Shown here: piece after piece, positions 38,592 to 46,567 of the stretch
Layout: every line of letters begins with the position of its first letter
How positions within the stretch are numbered: position 1 is the stretch's first letter
Assembly (NCBI RefSeq): GCF_019799905.1
Contig: NZ_JABGCI010000013.1
Coordinates: forward strand, 1 to 64,000
Source of the DNA: Trujillonella endophytica
GTDB taxonomy: Bacteria > Actinomycetota > Actinomycetes > Mycobacteriales > Geodermatophilaceae
Direction of reading: 5' to 3'
DNA length: 64,000 nt
Notes under the pieces: model-generated
Seen by the model: only the letters and a program-made list of their open reading frames with translations
The model's database searches: none
Told to the model about the DNA's origin: nothing
Translations under genes and position numbers: made by a program

Positions 38592-39014
38592 TCAGACCGC
38601 CTCGGGGGTCTCCAGCTTGGCCCAGGCGGTGACGTCGACGGCCAGGCCGTCGGGGGACTCGTCGTCGGAGACCAGCCAGGCCTGCTCGTTGCTGCGGTCG
38701 CTCCCCAGCCATGCCTGGACCTGCGCGTCGAAGGTGTCCTCGGTCATGGCGGGGCCGCGGCTGACCGGGCCCAGGAAGGTGAGGTCGACCTCGACCTCGC
38801 CCGGGAAGCGCAGCACGAGCCGGCAGCGGGAGCGGCGGTGGCGCGCAGGCGGCACGACCTCACGGACGACGGCGGTCTCGGCGCCGGCGGCCAGGGCGAA
38901 CTCGGGCGCGGCGGCGCGGACCCGGTTGACGAACTCCTGGGCGGCGTCCGGCTGGCCGTCGGAGGGCCGTGTCACCGCGGGCAGCGGCACGGCTGGGCGA
39001 AGTGCGGTGTCCAC
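38592..39014 (-). CDS. Hypothetical protein, 140 residues
   Basis: I do not recognise this protein. It is soluble, with no signal peptide or membrane helix. Features are an FVNRVRAAAPEFALA helix (residues ~28-42), a basic PPARHRRSRCRLVLRFPGEVEVDLTFLGP strand region (partly given, from residue ~55), and an acidic C-terminal half with a QAWLGSDRSNEQAWLVSDDE segment. Codon use is normal for the region, so it is probably real. It lies between the recX terminator and the glutamate-type importer genes, in its own short unit. A TAGACC hexamer lies 3 nt before the GTG start, too close to fit the pattern of neighbours. Confidence 0.65.
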   Translation of the reverse strand: MDTALRPAVPLPAVTRPSDGQPDAAQEFVNRVRAAAPEFALAAGAETAVVREVVPPARHRRSRCRLVLRFPGEVEVDLTFLGPVSRGPAMTEDTFDAQVQAWLGSDRSNEQAWLVSDDESPDGLAVDVTAWAKLETPEAV

Positions 39015-39056
39015 GACGGTCTACTCGGCCGTGTCCCCACCGGACGTGACCGGAGT

Positions 39057-39090
39057 CCGTCCCGTCCGCCCCACCCGTCCCGTCCGCCCC
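39057..39090. repeat. Two-copy 18-bp tandem repeat
   Basis: CCGTCCCGTCCGCCCC occurs at 39057-39072 and again at 39075-39090, joined by AC, giving an 18-bp period. It lies in the 130-bp gap between the hypothetical gene start and the end of the gluD-like gene. No function is apparent. Confidence 0.5.
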
Positions 39091-39144
39091 GGCGCGGCCC
39101 CGATCGGCTCCGCCCGCGTCCGTGTCGGGTCCCCGCGAGGGACG

Positions 39145-40050
39145 TCAGGCGCCTTGCCCGACGTGTGCCGGACCGGTCGCGGCGGCCGTCGCCACGGTCG
39201 TGCCCGACACGCGGCCGCTCCGGGCCTGGCGGGCCTGGATGAACTGGGCGAGCCGGCCGAGCGTGTAGTTGATCGCGATGTAGAGGACCGCGATGACCAC
39301 GAAGACCTGGATGGGGTTGTCCAGGTTGCGCTGGATGCTCTCGCCCTGGCTCAGCAGCTCGTCGAAGTTGGCCACGAAGGTGACCAGCGAGGTGTCCTTG
39401 AGCACCACCACGAGCTGGCTGATGATCGCCGGCAGCATGACCCGGAAGGCCTGGGGGAGCAGGACGATCCGCATCGTCTGGCCGTTGGTGAGGCCGGTCG
39501 CCAGCGCCCCCTCCCGCTGGCCCCGCGGAAGCGAGGCGACGCCGGCCCGGATGACCTCGGCGAAGACGACCATGTTGTACGCGGTCAGGCCGATGACCAG
39601 CCCCCAGAAGACCTGGCCGCCGGGCAGGCCGCTGAGGTCCACGCCGACGTCGTCGAGCACCCGGACACCGAAGTAGACGAGCACGACGACCGGCAGCCCG
39701 CGGAAGAGCTCCACGAGCCCGATCAGCGGGATCCGGCCGACGCGGCCCAGGGACAGCCGGGCGACGGCGATCAGCGTGCCGAGGACGACCGACAGGACCA
39801 TGGCGACCGCGGCGGCCTTCAGCGTGTTGACGATGCCCTCGCGGATCAGCCGCCAGACCGCGTCGAAGGCCTCGTTGGAGGGGTCGATCAGCGGGCCCCA
39901 CTTCTCCATCGAGAACTGGTCCCGGTCGTCGAGACGCCGCACCACGACGAAGACGAGGAGCGCGAGCAGCAGGACCCCCACGACCGTCCCGATCAGGGTG
40001 CGCCGCCGGGCCCTCGGGCCCTGGGCGTCGTACAGCACCGGCTCGCTCAT
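39145..40050 (-). CDS. gluD: Polar amino-acid (glutamate-type) ABC-transporter permease GluD
   Basis: This 301-residue HisM/GlnP-type permease forms the channel with the GluC-like protein. It has about five membrane helices, with an extended N-terminal part. The loop GLVIGLTAYNMVVFAEVIRAG and the EAA-like GQREGALATGLTNGQTMRIVLLPQ (partly given, near residues ~180-205) are family signatures. ATG at 40050 overlaps the gluC stop (ATGA). The gene order gluA-gluB-gluC-gluD next to recA-recX matches the glutamate importer of Corynebacterium glutamicum, so glutamate is the likely substrate, though aspartate or glutamine are possible. Confidence 0.88.
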   Translation of the reverse strand: MSEPVLYDAQGPRARRRTLIGTVVGVLLLALLVFVVVRRLDDRDQFSMEKWGPLIDPSNEAFDAVWRLIREGIVNTLKAAAVAMVLSVVLGTLIAVARLSLGRVGRIPLIGLVELFRGLPVVVLVYFGVRVLDDVGVDLSGLPGGQVFWGLVIGLTAYNMVVFAEVIRAGVASLPRGQREGALATGLTNGQTMRIVLLPQAFRVMLPAIISQLVVVLKDTSLVTFVANFDELLSQGESIQRNLDNPIQVFVVIAVLYIAINYTLGRLAQFIQARQARSGRVSGTTVATAAATGPAHVGQGA

Positions 40051-40697
40051 CGGGCGATCGCCACCTTCCGCTCGACGAGCTGCAGCAGTGCGCCGGCCGG
40101 GAGGGTGATGGCCAGGTAGCCGAGGGCGACGCCGACGAAGATCGGCAGCGTCTCCAGTCCCCGGGCACTGGTCAGCGTCTGCCCGGTGCTCCACAGGTCA
40201 CCGCCGACGCCGAACGCGCCGACGACGGCCGAGTTCTTGAACATCGCGATGACCACGCTGCCCAGCGGCGGGACGACGGTGCGCAGGGCCTGCGGGAGCA
40301 CCACGTGCCGGAGGCTCTGGCCGAAGGTGAGGCCCAGCGAGCGCGACGCCTCGGCCTGGCCCGCCGGCACCGAGTTGATCCCCGAGCGCACCGCCTCGGC
40401 CACGAAGGCCGAGGTGTAGAGGATCAGTCCGGTGATGCCGAAGGCGTAGAAGCTCGCATTGATCCCGAGCTCGGGCAGGCCGAAGGCGCAGAAGAAGAGG
40501 ACCAGGGACAGCGGGGTGTTGCGGAAGGTCGTGACCCAGAACAGGCCGAACGCCCGCAGCGGGGGGACGGGCGACACCCGGCAGGCGGCGATCACGACGC
40601 CGAGCAGCAGGGACCCGACCATCGCCAGCAGGCAGATGCCCAGGGAGGTCAGGAAGCCCTCGACGTACAGGTCGAGGTTGTCGAGGACCGGGCTCAC
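40047..40697 (-). CDS. gluC: Polar amino-acid (glutamate-type) ABC-transporter permease GluC
   Basis: The 216-residue permease has the typical TSLGICLLAMVGSLLLG first helix, the RNTPLSLVLFF motif, and the EAA-like GQAEASRSLGLTFGQSLRHVVLPQ region (partly given, near residue ~115). GTG at 40697 is chosen because GGAAGGAG lies 5 nt upstream; the GTG at 40703 would abut that site. A strong 15-bp hairpin lies between gluB and this gene. Its stop overlaps the gluD ATG by 4 bp. Confidence 0.88.
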   Translation of the reverse strand: MSPVLDNLDLYVEGFLTSLGICLLAMVGSLLLGVVIAACRVSPVPPLRAFGLFWVTTFRNTPLSLVLFFCAFGLPELGINASFYAFGITGLILYTSAFVAEAVRSGINSVPAGQAEASRSLGLTFGQSLRHVVLPQALRTVVPPLGSVVIAMFKNSAVVGAFGVGGDLWSTGQTLTSARGLETLPIFVGVALGYLAITLPAGALLQLVERKVAIAR

Positions 40698-40735
40698 GCG
40701 CACTCCTTCCGGGCCGGGACGAGGTCGGGGACAGG

Positions 40736-40773
40736 GCGCTGCGGCCGGCCCCCGAGGTGGCCGGCCGCAGCGC
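40736..40773 (-). terminator. Intercistronic hairpin between gluB and gluC
   Basis: A perfect 15-bp stem (40736-40750 with 40759-40773) closes an 8-nt loop 8 nt after the gluB stop. There is no T-run. It probably stabilises or partly terminates the message so that the binding protein is made in excess over the permeases. Confidence 0.75.
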
Positions 40774-40781
40774 TCAGCGGG

Positions 40782-41675
40782 TCAGGAGCAGGGCTGGGGC
40801 TCGGGCAGCTCGGGGGTCTCGGTGCCCTCGACCTGGCCGGCGGTGCTCTCCCAGGCCTCGACGTAGGCCTCCTCGTTGTCCGCGAGCGTCTCGTTGATGA
40901 ACTCGCAGAAGGCGACGTCGCCCTTGGGGATGCCGATGCCGTACGGCTCCTCGGTGAACTGCTCGCCGACGAGCTTGAAGTCGCCGTCGGACTCGGAGAC
41001 GAAGCCGAGCAGGATGACGTTGTCGGTGGTCACCGCGTCGACCTGGCCGTTGCCCAGGGCGTCGGCGCACTGCGAGTACTCGTCGAACAGGACCAGCTGG
41101 TCGTCGCTGGCGAGGTACTCGCGGATGTTCTCCGACGGCGTCGAGCCGGTGACCGAGCAGACGGTCGCGTCGGGGTTGTCGGTGAACGACTCGGGGCCGG
41201 TGATCTCGTCGTTGTCGGACGCGACCATGATCTGCTGGCCGGCCTCGTAGTACGGGCCGGCGAAGGAGATCCGCTCGCGGCGGGTGTCGTTGATCGTGTA
41301 CGTCGCCACGACCATGTCGACCTCGCCGCCCTCCAGGACCTCCTCGCGGACGGCCGACGGGGTCTGGACGAACTCGATGTCGCCCTCCTCGATGCCGAGC
41401 GCGCCGGCGATGATCTTCGCGACCTCGACGTCGAAGCCCTCGACCTCGCCCTCGAGGTTCTCCAGGCCGAAGCCCGGCTGGTCGAACTTGGTGCCGACGC
41501 GGATGCTGCCCTGCTCGGCGAGCTCGGCCATCGTGGTGCCCGCCTCGAACTCAGGCGTCTCGGCGACCGACGGCTCGGCGGCGTCGCCGCCGCCGTCGTC
41601 GTCACTGCCGCAGGCGGCCATGGCGAGTGTGGCGACGGCGACGGTCATGGCGGTGGTGGTGCGGCGGAACCTCAT
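40782..41675 (-). CDS. gluB: Glutamate-type ABC-importer binding lipoprotein GluB
   Basis: The 297-residue solute-binding protein (SBP_bac_3 family) has a signal peptide and a lipobox MAAC ending at Cys22. An acidic D/G-rich linker follows, then the ligand-binding lobes: SIRVGTKFDQPGFG, FDVEVAKIIAGALG, YTINDTRRERISFAGPYY (each partly given), and NVILLGF. ATG at 41675 has GAGAGGAG 7 nt upstream. Glutamate specificity is inferred from the gene order and the recA neighbourhood, as in Corynebacterium. Confidence 0.9.
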   Translation of the reverse strand: MRFRRTTTAMTVAVATLAMAACGSDDDGGGDAAEPSVAETPEFEAGTTMAELAEQGSIRVGTKFDQPGFGLENLEGEVEGFDVEVAKIIAGALGIEEGDIEFVQTPSAVREEVLEGGEVDMVVATYTINDTRRERISFAGPYYEAGQQIMVASDNDEITGPESFTDNPDATVCSVTGSTPSENIREYLASDDQLVLFDEYSQCADALGNGQVDAVTTDNVILLGFVSESDGDFKLVGEQFTEEPYGIGIPKGDVAFCEFINETLADNEEAYVEAWESTAGQVEGTETPELPEPQPCS

Positions 41676-41704
41676 GGACGTGCTCCTCTCGGGTCGGGCG
41701 GAGG

Positions 41705-42460
41705 TCAGTGGGTGAGGATCTTGGAGAGGAAGTCCTTGGCCCGGTCCGACGTGGGCCGGGTGAAGAAGGTCTCGGGATCGGCGGACTCGACGATCCGGCC
41801 GCCGTCCATGAACACGACGCGGTTGGCCGCACGCCGGGCGAAGCCCATCTCGTGGGTGACCACGACCATGGTCATGCCGTCCCGGGCCAGCGACGTCATC
41901 ACGTCGAGGACCTCGTTGATCATCTCGGGGTCCAGCGCCGAGGTCGGCTCGTCGAAGAGCATGACCTTGGGGTCCATCGCCAGGGCGCGCGCGATGGCCA
42001 CGCGCTGCTGCTGGCCGCCGGAGAGCTGAGCGGGGTACTTGTCGGCCTGGTTGCCGACCCCCACCCGGTCCAGCAGCTCGCGCGCCCGCTTCTCGGCCTC
42101 GGCCTTCGAGCGGCGGCGCACCTTGACCGGCCCGAGCATCACGTTCTCGAGCACGGTCTTGTGCGCGAACAGGTTGAAGCTCTGGAAGACCATGCCGACG
42201 TCCGCCCGCAGCCGGGCCAGCGCCTTGCCCTCCTCGGGCAGCAGCTCGCCGTCGATGCGGATCTCGCCCTGCTGGATGGGCTCCAGCCGGTTGATCGCCC
42301 GGCACAGCGTCGACTTCCCGGAGCCGGAGGGCCCGATGACGACGACGACCTCGCCGGCGTCGATGGACAGGTCGATGTCCTGCAGGACGTGCAGGTCGCC
42401 GAACCACTTCTGCACGCCGGCGAGCTGGACGAGAGGACGTCCGTTCTGGCGGTCGGTCAC
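41705..42460 (-). CDS. gluA: Glutamate-type ABC-importer ATPase GluA
   Basis: This 251-residue ATPase has Walker A GPSGSGKST (43-51), LSGGQ (146-150), Walker B LFDEP (Asp170, Glu171), and the switch histidine VTHEM (His203). It is the first gene of the leftward gluABCD unit, followed by gluB after 29 bp. GTG at 42460 is preferred: TAGTGT lies 8 nt upstream (minus-strand box at 42469-42474), and upstream GTG 42472 falls inside that hexamer. GGAGG directly abuts the start. It is divergent from miaB with 103 bp between starts. Confidence 0.9.
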   Translation of the reverse strand: MTDRQNGRPLVQLAGVQKWFGDLHVLQDIDLSIDAGEVVVVIGPSGSGKSTLCRAINRLEPIQQGEIRIDGELLPEEGKALARLRADVGMVFQSFNLFAHKTVLENVMLGPVKVRRRSKAEAEKRARELLDRVGVGNQADKYPAQLSGGQQQRVAIARALAMDPKVMLFDEPTSALDPEMINEVLDVMTSLARDGMTMVVVTHEMGFARRAANRVVFMDGGRIVESADPETFFTRPTSDRAKDFLSKILTH

Positions 42461-42563
42461 CCTCCGAGACACTAGGGCGGCGCGGTCACCGCGGGTGACC
42501 GATGCCGTCACGAAGCGGTAACGAAGCCGGACGGCGGAGCCGCGCCGTACCCTCGTCGGCGAC

Positions 42564-44057
42564 ATGGACAGCGCAACCCCGCCCCCCGCGACCCCGGCTG
42601 CCGCGCGCACCTACCGGGTGCGCACGTACGGCTGCCAGATGAACGTGCACGACTCCGAGCGGCTCGCGGGCCTGCTGGAGGCCGCCGGGTACGCCGCGGC
42701 CGCGGAGGGCGACGACGCCGACGTCGTCGTCCTCAACACCTGCGCCGTCCGCGAGAACGCCGACAACCGGCTCTACGGCAACCTCGGGCACCTGCGGCCG
42801 GTCAAGGACGCCCGGCCCGGGATGCAGGTCGCCGTCGGTGGCTGCCTGGCGCAGAAGGACCGCGGGGAGATCGTGCGGCGCGCGCCGTGGGTCGACGTCG
42901 TCTTCGGCACCCACAACGTCGGGGCGCTGCCGGCGCTGCTGGAGCGGGCCCGGCACAACGCCGAGGCGCAGGTGGAGATCGCCGAGGCGCTGGAGGTGTT
43001 CCCCTCGACGCTGCCGGCCAAGCGGGACTCCGCCTACGCCGGCTGGGTGTCGATCAGCGTCGGCTGCAACAACACCTGCACGTTCTGCATCGTCCCGGCG
43101 CTGCGGGGCAAGGAGAAGGACCGCCGTCCCGGCGAGATCCTCGCCGAGGTGCAGGCGCTGGTGGACCAGGGCGTGCTGGAGGTGACGCTGCTCGGCCAGA
43201 ACGTGAACGCCTACGGCGTCGAGTTCCGCGACCGCGGGGCCTTCGCCGATCTCCTGCGCGCGACCGGGCGGATCGAGGGGCTGGAGCGGGTGCGCTTCAC
43301 CAGCCCGCACCCGCGCGAGTTCACCGACGACGTCATCGCGGCCATGGCCGAGACCCCGGCGGTCTGCCACCAGCTGCACATGCCGCTGCAGAGCGGGTCC
43401 GACGAGGTCCTGCGCCGGATGCGCCGTGGCTACCGGCAGGAGCGCTACCTCGGGATCATCGACCGGGTCCGCGCCGCGATGCCCGACGCCGCCATCACCA
43501 CCGACATCATCGTCGGGTTCCCCGGCGAGACCGAGGCCGACTTCGAGCAGACCCTCGAGGTGGTCCGGCAGGCCCGCTTCGCCGGCGCGTTCACGTTCCA
43601 GTACTCCAAGCGGCCCGGCACCCCGGCCGCCGAGATGGACGACCAGTTGCCCAAGGAGGTCGTCCAGGAGCGCTACCTGCGGCTGACCGCGTTGCAGGAC
43701 GAGATCAGCTGGGCGGAGAACCGGGCGCAGATCGGCCGCACCGTCGAGCTGCTCGTGGCGGCGGGCGAGGGCAGCAAGGACGCCGCCCGTGGCCGGCTGT
43801 CCGGCCGGGCACGTGACGGTCGGCTCGTGCACTTCGCGGCGGCCGACGGCATCCGTCCCGGCGACGTCGTCGAGACGGTGGTGACCGAGGCCGCGCCGCA
43901 CCACCTCATGGCCGACGGTGCCCTGCTGTCGCACCGGCGCACCCGCGCCGGCGACGCGAGCGAGGCGGGCACGCGGCCCAGCACGCCCGGCATCTCGCTC
44001 GGCATGCCGAGGATCGGCGTCCCGGCCCCCCTCCCGGTGCTCACCAGCGGCTGCTGA
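42564..44057 (+). CDS. miaB: tRNA-2-methylthio-N6-dimethylallyladenosine synthase
   Basis: MiaB adds the 2-methylthio group to i6A37 of tRNAs after MiaA has prenylated A37; miaA lies 2.5 kb downstream. The 497-residue radical-SAM protein has N-terminal cluster cysteines at Cys24 (TYGCQMN), Cys60 (NTCAV) and Cys94 (GGCLAQ), and the SAM cluster CNNTCTFC at Cys168, Cys172 and Cys175. A TRAM domain follows near residues 370-460. The last ~40 residues are an extra disordered tail. TACCCT lies 10 nt before the ATG, so the 5' leader is short. A terminator lies 42 bp after the stop. Confidence 0.95.
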   Translation: MDSATPPPATPAAARTYRVRTYGCQMNVHDSERLAGLLEAAGYAAAAEGDDADVVVLNTCAVRENADNRLYGNLGHLRPVKDARPGMQVAVGGCLAQKDRGEIVRRAPWVDVVFGTHNVGALPALLERARHNAEAQVEIAEALEVFPSTLPAKRDSAYAGWVSISVGCNNTCTFCIVPALRGKEKDRRPGEILAEVQALVDQGVLEVTLLGQNVNAYGVEFRDRGAFADLLRATGRIEGLERVRFTSPHPREFTDDVIAAMAETPAVCHQLHMPLQSGSDEVLRRMRRGYRQERYLGIIDRVRAAMPDAAITTDIIVGFPGETEADFEQTLEVVRQARFAGAFTFQYSKRPGTPAAEMDDQLPKEVVQERYLRLTALQDEISWAENRAQIGRTVELLVAAGEGSKDAARGRLSGRARDGRLVHFAAADGIRPGDVVETVVTEAAPHHLMADGALLSHRRTRAGDASEAGTRPSTPGISLGMPRIGVPAPLPVLTSGC

Positions 44058-44099
44058 GGCACCCGGCTGCACGGGCACGCGGCCGGAGACGGCCGGACG

Positions 44100-44136
44100 A
44101 CGACGCCCCCGCCCGGGGTCCGGGCGGGGGCGTCGT
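44100..44136. terminator. Bidirectional terminator between miaB and the DUF349 gene
   Basis: A perfect 17-bp stem (44100-44116 with 44120-44136) closes a 3-nt GGT loop in the convergent gap. Base composition is GC-only except the outermost pairs. Confidence 0.87.
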
Positions 44137-44151
44137 GCGGTCGGTGCCGGG

Positions 44152-45807
44152 TCAGCGGCGGGAGGCGGCCTTCTCGGCCTCGGCCAGCCACTCCCGGCGC
44201 GTGGCGAGGTTGGCCTGCGCCTCGGAGATCCGCCGTGCGTCGCCCGCCGCCTCGGCCTTCGCCAGCTGCTCCTCGGCCTTGGTGACCGCGGCGCGCATCG
44301 AGGTGACCATGGGGTTCTCCGGCGCTGTCCGCACCCGGCCGGCGTCGGCCGCGCCCCGGACGCGCTGCTCGACCGCCTGCATCCGGTCCTCCAGCGTGCG
44401 CATGGCGCCCCGCGGGACGTGCCCGATGGCGTCGTAGCGCTCCTGGAGCTTGCGCAGCGCGTTCTGGGCCCCGCGGAGGTCCTTGCTCGGGTCGAGCTTC
44501 TCGGCCTCGGCGAGGATCTCCTCCTTGGCCTGCTGGTTGGCCACCTCCTCGGTGGTCCGGGCCTTGTCGGACTCCGTGCGGGCGGCGAAGAACACGTCCT
44601 GGGCGGCGCGGAACTGCTTCCACAGGTCGTCGTCGCCGTCCCGGCCGGTCCGGGGCACCGCCTTCCAGCGGTCCATCAGCGAGCGCATGGCCGCGCTGGT
44701 CGGGCCCCACTCGGTGGACGTCGACAGCCGCTGGGCCTCGGCGATCAGCTCCTGCTTGGCCGCACGGGCCTCGCCGCGCTGCGCGTCCAGCGAGGCGAAG
44801 TGCGCGCCGCGGCGGCGGCCGAAGCCGTCGCGGGCGGCGGCGAACCGCTGCCACAGCGCCTCGTCGGTCTTGCGGTCGATGCCGCGGATGGTCTTCCACT
44901 CCTCGACGATCGCCTTGAGGCGGTCGCCGGCGGCCTTCCACGCCGTCGACTCGGCGGCGATCTGCTCGGCCTCGGCGGCCAGGGTCTCCTTGCGCGCGAT
45001 CTGCGCGGCGCGGTGGGCGGCCTTCTCCGCGCGCGACTCGGCGGCCGCGGCGTCGGCCGTCTCCACCATCGCCCGGGCCCGGGCGGCCAGGCCGTCGAGG
45101 TCGCCGACGGCGGTCGCCGTGGGGATCTGCTCGGCCAGTGCCTGCGCCTTGGTCTTGATCTCGCCGGGGTTGCCGGTGTGCGCCTTCAGCCGCGCCTCGA
45201 GCAGCCCGACCTCGGTGGCCAGGTCGTCGTAGCGGCGCCCGAAGTGGGCCAGCCCGGCGGCGGGGTCGCCCGCCTGCCACGACCCGACGGCGCGCTCGCC
45301 GTCGGCGGTGCGGACGTACACCGTGCCGTCCTCGTCCACGCGCCCCCAGGCGGTGGGGTCCGAGGCCGGTGCGGTGGCCGCTTCGCCGGCCGCGTGCGCC
45401 GGGACGTCGCCCGGGGCGGGCGCACCGGCGAGCGAGGCGGCCGCCTCCTCGGGGATCGGCCCCGGCGTGACCGGCTCGGTGGTCCCCTCGGTCGTCCCGG
45501 TCTCGAGCGCAGCCCCCTCGGCCGGAACCGGCTCGGCCGTCGCGACCTCCTCGGCCGGAGCCGGCTCGGGGACCGCGGCCTCCTCGGCCGGAGCCGGCTC
45601 GGCCACCGCCGCCGTCGGGTCGGCCAGCTCCGCGTCGCCGGGGCTCGGCGCCGCAGGCGTCCCGGCCTCCGGCGCCACGGCCTCCGACCCGGCGGGCTCG
45701 GCCGCGAGGATCGACGATCCGGGGGCCCCGGAACCGGTGGCCTCACCGGCCTCGTCGGGCGGGGGGACCTGCTGCGAACCGTCTACGGGGCTCTCCGTGC
45801 TCGACAC
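44152..45807 (-). CDS. DUF349 repeat protein
   Basis: The 551-residue protein has an alanine/proline/glutamate-rich disordered N-terminal ~150 residues. A folded WGRVDEDGTVYVRTADGERAVGSW-type segment follows (partly given, ~residues 165-190), then several DUF349 helical repeats with W-K-x-I/A-x-R motifs (EEWKTIRGIDRKTD, RWKAVPRTGRDGDD). The actinobacterial family lies between miaB and miaA, but its function is unknown; it is probably cytoplasmic and coiled. GTG at 45807 has GACACT 7 nt upstream. It is divergent from the LigB-like gene with 40 bp between starts, each with its own GACACT box. Confidence 0.88.
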   Translation of the reverse strand: MSSTESPVDGSQQVPPPDEAGEATGSGAPGSSILAAEPAGSEAVAPEAGTPAAPSPGDAELADPTAAVAEPAPAEEAAVPEPAPAEEVATAEPVPAEGAALETGTTEGTTEPVTPGPIPEEAAASLAGAPAPGDVPAHAAGEAATAPASDPTAWGRVDEDGTVYVRTADGERAVGSWQAGDPAAGLAHFGRRYDDLATEVGLLEARLKAHTGNPGEIKTKAQALAEQIPTATAVGDLDGLAARARAMVETADAAAAESRAEKAAHRAAQIARKETLAAEAEQIAAESTAWKAAGDRLKAIVEEWKTIRGIDRKTDEALWQRFAAARDGFGRRRGAHFASLDAQRGEARAAKQELIAEAQRLSTSTEWGPTSAAMRSLMDRWKAVPRTGRDGDDDLWKQFRAAQDVFFAARTESDKARTTEEVANQQAKEEILAEAEKLDPSKDLRGAQNALRKLQERYDAIGHVPRGAMRTLEDRMQAVEQRVRGAADAGRVRTAPENPMVTSMRAAVTKAEEQLAKAEAAGDARRISEAQANLATRREWLAEAEKAASRR

Positions 45808-45847
45808 GCACCGCAGTGTCCCACGTCGCATCGGCGACACTGCTGCC

Positions 45848-46567
45848 GTGACGACTGAACAGGCCGGATCCTCCGCCCCGGACCCGGCTCCGCCGCTGTC
45901 GATCGCGTTCTGCCCGAGCCCGCCGCTGCTGCTCCCGGCGGTGGAGGGGCGGGCGGCGCCGGAGACGACGGCGCTGCGCCGGGCGTGCACCGAGGCCGTC
46001 GAGGCGCTGCTCGCGACCGCGCCCGGGGCCGTCGTCGTGGTGGGTCCCGCGGCGGAGGGGCGCTACGGGGAGGGCGACGCCGGCGACCTGCGCGGCGTCG
46101 GCCTCGACCTCGAGGTCGCCTTCGCCGGCCGGGTGCGCCCCGGGGGACGCCGGACGCCGCCCGCGCTCACGATCGGCGCCTGGCTCCTGGACCAGGCCGG
46201 GTACGCCGGGCTCCGGCTGGGCGTGGCCGCCGCCGACCTGGAGACGGTGATGGGGGAGCTGCCCGGCGCCGTCGGCGTGCTCGCCCTCGGCGACGGCTCG
46301 GCCCGCCGCAGCGTGAAGGCGCCCGGCTACCTCGACGACGCCGCGGCTCCCTTCGACGCCGCCGTCGCCGCCGCGCTCGCCGCCGGGGACGCCGCCGCGC
46401 TCGCCGGGTTGGACCAGGCGGAGGGGGAGCGGCTGCTCGCCGCCGGCGTGCCGGTCTGGCGGGCAGTCGGCCGTGCGGTGGGCGGGCGCGAGGTCGCCGC
46501 GGAGCTGCGGTACGACGACGCCCCGTTCGGCGTCGGCTACCTGGTGGCCTCCTGGACGGCGCGGTGA
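45848..46567 (+). CDS. LigB-like (class III extradiol dioxygenase fold) protein
   Basis: This 239-residue protein is the actinobacterial relative of class III extradiol dioxygenases that lies just upstream of miaA. The N-terminal AFCPSPPLLLPAVEG strand is the expected metal-site region, but the usual PHP has become PSP (Ser about residue 25), so a metal ligand seems lost. Its function is unknown and it may not be an enzyme. Start GTG at 45848 has GACACT exactly 6 nt upstream. Its stop overlaps the miaA start (GTGA), so the pair is co-translated and it may assist tRNA modification in some way, which is speculation. Confidence 0.7.
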   Translation: MTTEQAGSSAPDPAPPLSIAFCPSPPLLLPAVEGRAAPETTALRRACTEAVEALLATAPGAVVVVGPAAEGRYGEGDAGDLRGVGLDLEVAFAGRVRPGGRRTPPALTIGAWLLDQAGYAGLRLGVAAADLETVMGELPGAVGVLALGDGSARRSVKAPGYLDDAAAPFDAAVAAALAAGDAAALAGLDQAEGERLLAAGVPVWRAVGRAVGGREVAAELRYDDAPFGVGYLVASWTAR

